Below, one piece after another: positions 55,845 through 64,000 of a stretch of 64,000 nucleotides of DNA (position 1 is the stretch's first letter; each line of letters opens with the position of its first letter). The position numbers and the translations under genes are program-made. The DNA comes from Cudoniella acicularis (lineage: Eukaryota > Ascomycota > Leotiomycetes > Helotiales > Helotiaceae). Below the pieces are notes generated by a model, which made no database searches, was not told where the DNA came from, and saw only the letters and a list, made by a program, of their open reading frames with translations. The DNA lies in NCBI GenBank assembly GCA_013054445.1, contig JAAMPI010000015.1, forward strand, positions 1-64,000, given 5' to 3'.

Positions 55845-57122
55845 TGGCGTGTTTGCTAGGAACCGGCTGCCAGCTTGATAAATTTTAGAGCCTTCGAAGC
55901 TTTGGGCAACATCGCTAGCACGTGATACGATTTCGCGACAGCTTCCTCCCGCTTGAAAGCGGCACACTCTTCTCATCTGATCTCAAAGCAATGCGAAGTG
56001 TTTATCAGTCTTTTATTGCAACAATATTACCATGTCAGCCAATGTTTTTCGTTTGAGCATTCTATAGACGGCGCTCAAGGCATCTGAACAGGCCTATATT
56101 GGTTCTTAAGTCTTCTCAAGCCCTTCGACCAGTTTCCCATTCTCTATCAAACTCAGCAATCTACGAATTCAACGCAAATAATACCCGTATTCTACCTGCA
56201 CACTTGCAAGGTATTATCATCATCTCAGGGAAATTGTAGCTTATCAAGCGTGCGCTCTTGGTACTCACTTCAATAATCTACCTACGATAGTGTGAAAAGT
56301 AATGAAGAGCGTGACCGGAATAAACCTAATGTTTTTGGCGATTTTGTCAGAGGTCCTGTTTAATTACAAATAGATATTTCAATTTGTTAACTTTGGTTAG
56401 ATTCAACGCGTATTTAGGTATACGAGTAGCTTACATGCCATGCATAGGTAATTTTACTACCAACAGTTAGGTTTTTTATCCTCTTACTCAAAGTATGCTT
56501 TTTTGAATTCTTCACTGCAAGTATCTCAAATTCTCTATCAGATTCGAGATTATTTCAAACCCAACGGCTGCTTGGTCCCATGTAGTGCACGCACTTCCCA
56601 TCCAAAAAAGGGACAAGGCTAGCGCGTCACGCGAAGCAGCACCCGCACTCCTCGCGCCAAAGATTCACTTTGTCGTGTTTATTCAATGTATAGACAACTT
56701 CTTTATACTAAACATATCTCTCTTTCAGAATTCCTGGGTCAGCAGTAGATTTTATCCCGCGGTAAAAAGGCCAAGGACGTATAATTTTCTGATCAAGCTC
56801 ACCTTCAACTCCTCTCCTTCCTCAATCAACCATCTCCGCTTCCCTCAACATTATCCCTTCACAACCTAAAAGTCTAACCACATTCAATTCCATGCAACTC
56901 TCCTCTATTCTCAAACTTATTCGCAACTGTACCAAAATACAACTTAATATCGACGGCGTTGTCCCTGCGGTCGGTGATCTTCAACAACACCAACCCTCCC
57001 CAGTTGTCCCAAGTTGTCACGTACCTCTTGTCACTTTCACCCTCTATCTCATTGAGACCTACGTGTCTTAATATCTAACTCGATCATACCAGATATTAAA
57101 TTTCCATCAGCTTTGAGCAATC
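55845..57122. other. Divergent intergenic region, MRPL6 / KAR5, no gene recognised
   Basis: About 1.28 kb. A+T-rich in the middle (56280-56570). A short plus-strand frame at 56585-56869 shows no motif. No repeat recognised. Confidence 0.4.
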
Positions 57123-59003
57123 ATGAAGCTATCTCACCTCTTCACTTTGGTGCTACTACCAATGTCAACATTAGCGTTCAATATATTCAACGGGAGAAGT
57201 CAAACAGTTGCCCTCGGAATTGGTAAGTATCAACCTCACTTTTGAGTTTTTTCTTATCTAACCTTATCTTTAGAAAATCCCAAGTCAAGTGATTCACTAA
57301 GTGGTCTCAAGTCAAACAGGCTTCTGGTATCAAAAACGCCCAAGCCTGAACTATACACCAAAGCAATGCTTGAACTCAAGCGGCTAGAGGAGGAGCCTCT
57401 TTGCCATCGAATGGCTGCTCAGCTATTGATGAACACGTGTCGCGGCATCCAGGACATCAGCGAAGATACCCTCAAATCAACCGAAGCAAGCATTCGAAGT
57501 ATCCACGTTGAGAGTTTTGCGGCCGCCCTCACAATTTGTGATCTGGAACAGGTCAACGGACCTGTTCCAGAGCAATGCCGTCCCTTAGGTAGTGCGGCTT
57601 TACACCAGGCATATAGTGAGAACAGGGAAACGTTGATTGTGGAACCAGAACTCGTTGGTGATTGCATTGAAGCTTTATTCAATAACGACAAGAACTGGGC
57701 AACATGGTTGCATCGGCGAAACTCTGGTCTGTTGTTTTGTCGCGCAGCTAGTCTGGATATGGATAAAGGTAGGTTGCTACAAAAACCCCATACGCTTTCC
57801 GGTTCTAACCTTCAAAGATCAACTATTCCAGTCACAGAAGCGCCTCGTCCAAATTATGACCGAATTTGCGAGTGATCTTGACAGGGAATTGCGAGATTTG
57901 AAGGACAACATGCAAACCCACGTACGCGAGGCTGATTCATATTTTGAATCCTTCATGAGCCATGTAGAAAACTTAGGATCTAAACTCCAAGGCAGCCTTG
58001 GGACAGTTTCAGATGACGTCCAGGTGAGTTCATCATCAGCTTTTTGGGACATTAACTAATCCTTTCTTTATAGAATGTTGCCTCAGCCATGAAGCACATT
58101 CGGGAAAGTGGTGTGGACATCCAACGTTTCCTAAAAGACGTTTTTCATGCAGCAGTCCAGGGAAATGCAGAGATGGCTGCCAGGCAAGAGCAGGCTTTAG
58201 CTGTGACAACGGATAATGTTCAGGTTCGACTTGAGAACGTGAACGAGATGGCAGAGAGAACGGAAGCATACGCACTCATGCTTGGAAAGGCTATGGTATG
58301 ACTGAAGCTATTCGTCCATCATCATTTCTAACCTTTTCTAACCTTGAATAGGGAGATATTTCACAGAAGATAGAAGTTCTCGCTGAACAGCAAATGATCA
58401 TGGGGCAGGTGGGTATTATCACACACATTGGCGTAGTCAATGCTAACCCTTTAGCAGAAATCAGAAGCAATCTTAGTCACTCTCTCAAACACGACGGAAC
58501 TATTCCAAGCCCACACCGACCAGCTTGAGCAGGCAAATGTCGCTGCTTCAAGAATCCATGACAGTCTCGGCAACGTGGCTGCAGTAACAAATGTTATCAC
58601 AAAGCTCACAAACGATCTCAACATTGGAGGTAGTCTTGGGGACTGGGTTATTCGTCTCGCTGGTCCACCGACCGCAATGCTGTTTGGAAGCTACGGGCTG
58701 CCTCCGAGCCTTGCTCGTAACGCTCTTCTCTTCATCAGCGGGGAGTTGGGAAGCGAATTCGTTGTACGCTTTCGACACTCGAGTTCTTGGAAATGGGAAT
58801 GGGAATGGTGTTCCGAGAACTTTATGCTATCTGCGATGACACACCTAGCACGAAAGCACATCTACGCCAAACCAGATCAAATTCCAGAAGAAGAGCTATC
58901 AGATCTAGCACGAAAACACTTATACGCAAAAGCCGATCAGGCTCCAGAAGAAGACCTATCTAATCGAGCCGAATTCGACACTCTAAATGCTGAAATGGTC
59001 TAA
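57123..59003 (+). CDS. KAR5: Nuclear fusion protein, Kar5/Tht1 family
   Basis: Six exons: 57123-57222, 57274-57768, 57818-58023, 58074-58295, 58352-58408 and 58458-59003, giving about 541 aa (exon 6 could start 3 nt earlier). A signal peptide (MKLSHLFTLVLLPMSTLAF) is followed by the Cys-rich family block YTKAMLELKRLEEEPLCHRMA...TCRGI with DLEQVNGPVPEQCRPL. Long coiled coils follow (DRELRDLKDNMQTHVREADS, KIEVLAEQQMIMGQ). A C-terminal hydrophobic segment WVIRLAGPPTAMLFGSYGLPPS fits the family's membrane part. Kar5 acts at the nuclear envelope/ER in karyogamy. The tail has two 20-aa tandem repeats (58845-58904 and 58905-58964). Confidence 0.85.
58845..58964 (+). repeat. Two 60-bp in-frame tandem repeats at the KAR5 3' end
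   Basis: Encode LARKHIYAKPDQIPEEELSD and LARKHLYAKADQAPEEDLSN, 15 of 20 residues identical. An in-frame duplication near the C-terminus, after the membrane segment. Confidence 0.9.
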
Positions 59004-59885
59004 AGCCGAAGACAAAATGCCGACCAATACTTGTTACACATAGCTCCCATTAAAAGGGATTTCTTTTGCCATGAAAATATGGATCACCAAACACAGAAAG
59101 AGGCGACAAATATTGCTATTTACGAAAAATACCCAAGTATTCGGGGTACATGCAGAATCACACTACATATGGGGCAAAAGAGGAAGCGAGGCGAGCAAAT
59201 TACAAACATTTGGCTCATGACATTGCTTGCATTTTGCAGGGATGGTTGCCGGGGGGGGGGCGCGTGGCTATTGCCGAATGAATTTGGGAGCATGATTGGG
59301 AAGAAGTTGAACTAAACTACTGGGTGGATGAAGTGGTATATGCTTATTATGGCTTTGAGAATTGGTTGGGTACGATAGGAGAGAGGAGAGCCATGTAATA
59401 TAGCTTAGGCTTTGGCGCAAGCGGACTCGTACATAAATGCAAATAGGTGCAAAGCTGTCACAACCCCAATCTGCAATCAGTTATTTCCCCGACCCAATCA
59501 TGTTCAGAGAGGACTTCATTCACGTTCCACACATGCTATCTCAGTACAACAAAACGGCAACTATCCACCAATAAATGAAGTCAAACAGACGATCTCAGAT
59601 CTGTCCACCACCAAAACAAATGCGCTGTTAAGTAACAGCCAAACGAAAGAGCGTTCCATACAGCTGGCCATTCAGAAAAAGACAAAGGGTATGGGCCTGG
59701 GGTATCGTATGCCAATTTGTAGCAAGTGCTGAATAAAACAAGAAAGAGGAGGCCAGGGGGTATTAAATTTAATAACGTGTTAAGGATTTCTCCACACGGA
59801 AATTGTCAATACTAGAAAGATCGTGCTACATCGTTTCCAGAGGTATGGGGGTCGTCAGAGGTAGAGTCATTAGGTAGAATATGGT
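59004..59885. other. Convergent 3' region, no gene recognised
   Basis: About 880 bp between KAR5 and the coiled-coil gene. Contains a run of ten G's near 59250. The 59412-59732 plus-strand frame has no motif. Confidence 0.45.
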
Positions 59886-62800
59886 CTAGGCCTCAATGGG
59901 AGGAGAGACATCCGTGATGGACTCGAGAGATCTGTTGAGGAAAACATGAGTAAATTTACAGGAGTCAGAAGTGGAGGCTATAGATGGTTTTACCTTAAGT
60001 TATCCTTCTTCAAATCCTCATTCATCTGCTCTATTTGCTGTGCAGTAGCTCTAGCTTTCGCTAACTATGATACAAGACTTGTTAGTGGTCATTCAAAAGA
60101 AGTGAAATGTGTCAACAAAAGGGAGGGTTCTCGGACCGATGCAAGTGCGGCTGATGAACTGTCACGCTCACCTTCCACTACTTCCGAGTCTGTTTCTGTG
60201 CTTGGCACAGGAGTGAAGTCCGACTCATCTGCATATTTGCTAGCGGCCAGACCGCCTTTAACGCTGGTTTGAGGTCTCGGAGATGAGAGAGCAGCGCTCT
60301 TGGTCTGAGAACATGAGCACACATGATATAGCTACATATCAAATTGGCGACATACCTCTGCTTCTGCCAGCTCTGCATCTTTAACTTTAAGATTGGCCTC
60401 TGCTTCCTTCAGTCGTGCATCCAGCTCTGCATTTTGTGCTTTTGAATTAGCCTCAGCTTCCTTCAGTCGTGCCTCCAAGTCTGCATTTTCTGCTTTTAGC
60501 TTGGCTTCTGTTTCTTTCATTTGTGCCTCCAAATTTGCGTTTTCGGTTTTTAGATTGGCCTCTGCTTCCTGAAATTTTGCCTCCAAGTCAGCATTTTGTG
60601 CCTTGAGCTGAGCTTCTAATTCCTGTAGTCTGGCTTCTGAATCCGCATCTTTGGCATTGAAATGCGCGTCTGCTTCGTTCAACTGTGCCTCTAGATCGGC
60701 GGCTTTCTTATTCGCCTCCTCGACTAACTGGCCCAAAGAATCATGTAGGTCTTGATAATCCGCTTTAGCAGTTTGAACTTGGGCCTCAAATTCGGACTTT
60801 TGCTCTTCCAAGTTAGCCTGTACCTTGTCGAGGGATGCTTTTGTGGCGAGATGTTCTTCGGTAGCTTTCGCCGACTCTTGTTGCGTAGTCATAAGAACTA
60901 TTTGATGTTGGTCTTTCAATGTCTGCAATTCTTCGCGTAAAGCGTCAACCTCTGAGGTATCAGGCTTCTTGTTCTTAAGAGCATCCAGATCAGCCTCAGC
61001 AGATGCCTTGGACATCTTCTCAAGCGCCAAATCTTGCTTCAAAAGATCCATTTCAACCTGTGCTTCACTCAAGGCCTCCTTGGTCTTGGCAAATGCGGCC
61101 TCCAGCTCACTTTGCGCAGCCTAGAGGAGGTCAGCTCGAAATTCTGATCACATCTGAGTTTTTAACGTACCTTGAGTTGTGCAGCATCTGATAAGGTAGC
61201 TGCTTGGCTCTTCTCGTGTTCCTTAGTAAGCAAAGTGATTGCCTCGAGGTGGCTGGCCTGGATTTGCTCTAATTCTGATGCGTGAGCGGCATGGCCAGCT
61301 GTTATTGCTCTGTCATGAGCCTCATCGAGATTCTTCGCATGAGCATCCTTTAGTTCCTCCAGTACATGATTGTGTTGTGTCTGCGCAACATCAAGAGCAG
61401 CCACAGCGGCAGCCCGATCTTGTTTGACTTTCTCGAGTGCTTCAGCATGTGTTGCGGCTGCGTCACTGTGAGATTTGACCAATTCTTCATACTGCGTCTT
61501 GAGAGCCTCCAATTCTTCCTTGACCCCTGAATTTCCCTGAAGGGCCTCAATCTCGGCCTCAAAATCCTTGGTGACAGTCTCGAGTTCCAATTGGTGTTTT
61601 TCCTGCTCCTTCTGATGCTTTTCTTGCATCATCGAGATTTCTTTCACCTTTTCCTCAAGACTGCTCGAGGTGGCAGCAAGCTCTGCCTTGATCTTGTTGT
61701 GTAGCTCATCTTTGCCTTTACCTTCTTCATCAAAAGTATCCATCATCTTCTGAAGAGAAACCACTTGTTGCTTTGCTGTCGTCAATTCATCCTGTGCCAA
61801 AGCCAGAGCCTTTTCGTCTTCCTCGCTCTTAGCTTGGAGTGACTCGTACTTCTCGGACGCTGCTTTAAGTTCTTCTTGGGCCAAGAGCAATTGTTTCTGA
61901 GCTGCGTCGGATTTTGAAAGGAGTGCCTCGTAATTTTGTGTTGACTCGGCTAGTAATTGTGAGTCCGTCTCACTCTTCGCCGTCAGAGCAGATAGCTCCT
62001 CCTCAAGTTTCAACAATGCAGCCTTTGACCCAATGGCGTGATTTTCAATGATTTCTTTATGCGATGCCTCCAATGTTGCCTGGGCAACAGACGCTTCCTC
62101 GATCTGCTTTTGAAGTTCGCTCTTAGTAATCTCATGCTTCTCAGACAATTCTGCGACTTGCTTCTCATAAGCAGATGTAGCTTCTGTGCTTCCTTTGGCC
62201 ACTTCTTCCGAGTGTGCAAGCTTCAAAGTATCTAGAGCTGCATTGTGATCATCCTCCAGCGACTTCTTTAGTTCACCGAGGGCACTCTCGTGCTCAGATT
62301 TCAAGGCTTCCAGCTTGGCCTTTCCTGCATCTAGCTGGGTTCTCAGTGTAGTGACCTCTGCCTCCTTTTCGGTAGCTGCAGAGGTAGCAGCGATACTGAC
62401 AGCTTTGGCTTCAGATAATTCGGCATTAAGGGCTTCCAGCGAGGAGGCATAGTCTGCTTTGATATTCTCGAGCGCGGAAGCGTGTTCGGCCTTTAAATTC
62501 TCCAGTGCCTCTGCGGCTTCTGTAGCCGCCTTCGCTGTTGCAGCTTCTCGGGTCTCATCAATAGCCTTCAGTGATGATTCCTGGGCTGCGGTTTTGGCGG
62601 CTTCCGCCTCTGCCAATTGCGACTGTAGTTCTTCACCGTCGGCCTTATATTTAGCGTGGAGCTTTTCAACCATCTCGGTGTGTTCTGAGCGAATGTTTCC
62701 TTCCGCCTCAAGGACCTTGCGAGCCTGTTCTTCGGCCTCTTTCCCGAGCTCAACCAACGTCTTCTGGGATGAGGCGAGCTCTTTTTGTAGTTCGTCAACC

Positions 62801-63614
62801 TTTGCTTCACTCTCATCAAACTTTGCCTTGAGTTGTTCTAGTTCTTTTGAGGACGTAGTTGCCGTGGCTTGAGTCGTTGGCCGAGAAGGTGCCTTCGAGT
62901 GCTCGGTGATCCTGCAATAGTTGAAAGCCTCTTTTTGGCATCGGAAACCGGTCCAGAGGTTGCTGGCTTGCTGATGGGAACTGATCTGCTCGCTGTCATG
63001 CTCGAGCTTCCTGCGGCTCTTGATGTGGTAGCACTGGGCGCTGCGGATTTGACAGCTGCTTTTGGACTAGATGAACTGATGGAGGTAGCAGCCTTTCGTG
63101 CAGTGGTGGTAGTAGAAGTAGTGCTCCCCCTCTTTTCTGCAAGAGACTCCGATTTCCCAGGAGAATGGTTGGCCCCCGAAGGAGCCAGGGAAGTTCTTCG
63201 TGCTGGGCCCGACAACGGCTTCTTTTTCTCATCCCCCGAACCACCAATTGAGACCTGAGACCTATGTCCGGCACTTGCAGATGTTGGAGCGGTTGCGCTG
63301 GTCGGTTTTCGCACCGCAGAGCCGGGCACGGAACGAAGAGGAGGTTTGCTCAGTCCACCAGTTGTTCGAGTAGCAGATGATGCAGTAGGCTTTGTCGCAG
63401 ACGACGATGGGGTTGGACGCTTCGCCGCGGCGATTCCAGCACGCTTTGGCGGAACATTTTCCTTCTTTACACCATTTGTAGCTTCCTTGTGGGCTGATTC
63501 CTTGTCCGTCTCCGTTTCAACTTCTGATACTCCCCCAACATTCTCCTCGCTGGACAGAACATCGGTTGGAGCGTCGTCCTGGGGAGGGGCAACTGGAACT
63601 TCGACTTCGGCCAT
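59886..63614 (-). CDS. Large coiled-coil protein (fungal 'M protein repeat' type), one apparent 1-nt deletion
   Basis: Exons: 63614-61171, 61120-60356, 60304-60172, 60060-59994 and 59931-59886. The ATG at 63614 (MAEVEVPVAPPQ) is the first in frame. Residues ~1-250 are Ser/Thr/Pro/Lys-rich and basic (disordered). The next ~800 are continuous coiled coil (KELEQLKAKFDESEAKVDELQ ...). They end in a run of about 15-residue repeats (AELKAENADLEARLKEAEAN-like) at 60380-60650. The final exons give ATAQQIEQMNEDLKKDNLRS and the end VSPPIEA. At about 62890 the frame changes between SPSTRR and APSRPTTQATATT. Restoring one base makes every exon phase agree (about 1,151 aa). A scaffold or cytoskeletal role is only a guess. 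Confidence 0.78.
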
Positions 63615-64000
63615 ATTGCGGTCTTGTGCGGAGGCTGGTTGGACAACTGTTGCAGACTTCAAAGTACCTCGGGGATTTAAACTGATAAAAAAAAATCAAT
63701 TAGTCTTGTTTTGATGGAATTGGTTTGAGACCAGCTGCTGCGATCTGGGACCTGCAGACCCAATCCGCCATGATGCGCGACACGTCACGAAGGATCGATC
63801 AATAGATCTCCCAATACCATCACGCGCTACCAGCGTCGATATTTCCGGCCTGAAAATGACCACACATCTCTCACAAGATCCACAACTTACACCGTGATGC
63901 TCCAAACTGCTCTACACCGCCTGATATTTGACTGGTCGTTGCGCTCTGTCGAGTGGATTAAATACGCGACTGGCGGTGTTCCTGGACCGTGGAACGTTGG
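63615..64000. other. Upstream region of the coiled-coil gene
   Basis: A small minus-strand frame starts with ATG at 63771 (MADWVCRSQIAAAGLKPIP) and ends 23 codons later, before a T-rich AG (63689-63697) that looks like a splice acceptor. It could be a first exon or an upstream ORF, but I see no matching donor. Confidence 0.35.

Noticed and set aside
1..64000. CRISPR arrays, prokaryotic operons, phage or plasmid features
   Set aside because: Spliceosomal introns and fungal gene families throughout; no spaced direct-repeat arrays of CRISPR type.

Overview
The window is nuclear DNA of a filamentous ascomycete. Genes on both strands carry short GT-AG introns (about 45-210 nt) with CTAAC-like branch points. 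Marker genes are fungal: a cryptochrome-DASH with an RGG-rich tail, a bZIP factor with a long fungal C-terminal region, Fmp52, Kar5/Tht1, Bfr2, Rsm1 and Met10. The gene set suggests Leotiomycetes, but that is inference. Twenty-six coding loci, intact or broken, were built by hand. Wherever a model is called intact, the joined exons give a clean reading frame.

Region 1-7 kb holds the broken end of a RING-finger gene cut by the window edge, a five-exon secondary-metabolism type O-methyltransferase, a TA-flanked hairpin element containing an NN gap, and cryptochrome-DASH. Region 7-17 kb is gene-poor. It contains a 7-bp minisatellite, a relic of a transposon-type helicase, scattered decayed coding tracts and a truncated transcription factor. 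Region 17-27 kb has a class-I (CCoAOMT-like) O-methyltransferase, a mitochondrial thioesterase, an arsH pseudogene, a secreted two-domain fasciclin protein and glutamate decarboxylase with a 6-nt microexon.

Region 28-45.5 kb is ordinary housekeeping sequence. It holds an acidic repeat protein, the divergent pair IND1 (mitochondrial Fe-S assembly) and BFR2 (ribosome biogenesis), a Cys-motif protein, a bZIP factor, MET10 (sulfite reductase alpha) and FMP52. Region 45.5-52 kb holds three of the four copies of a ~230-bp TIR element (MITE); the fourth is at 27.3 kb. These flank a frameshifted small mitochondrial-type protein gene and a SNF2-family ATPase gene with three apparent indels. Region 52-64 kb carries RSM1-like C3HC protein, MET22/HAL2, mitochondrial ribosomal protein L6, KAR5 and a large coiled-coil protein.

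Functional links: MET10 and MET22 both act in sulfate assimilation. IND1, MRPL6, FMP52, the thioesterase and the small 46-kb protein are probably mitochondrial. Several otherwise conserved genes show single-base indels. Either the assembly has indel errors or this locus is rich in young pseudogenes; raw reads would decide. I did not find a clearly new multi-gene system. The best candidates for novelty are the MITE family, the 6-nt microexon, and the cluster of indel-broken genes among MITEs.
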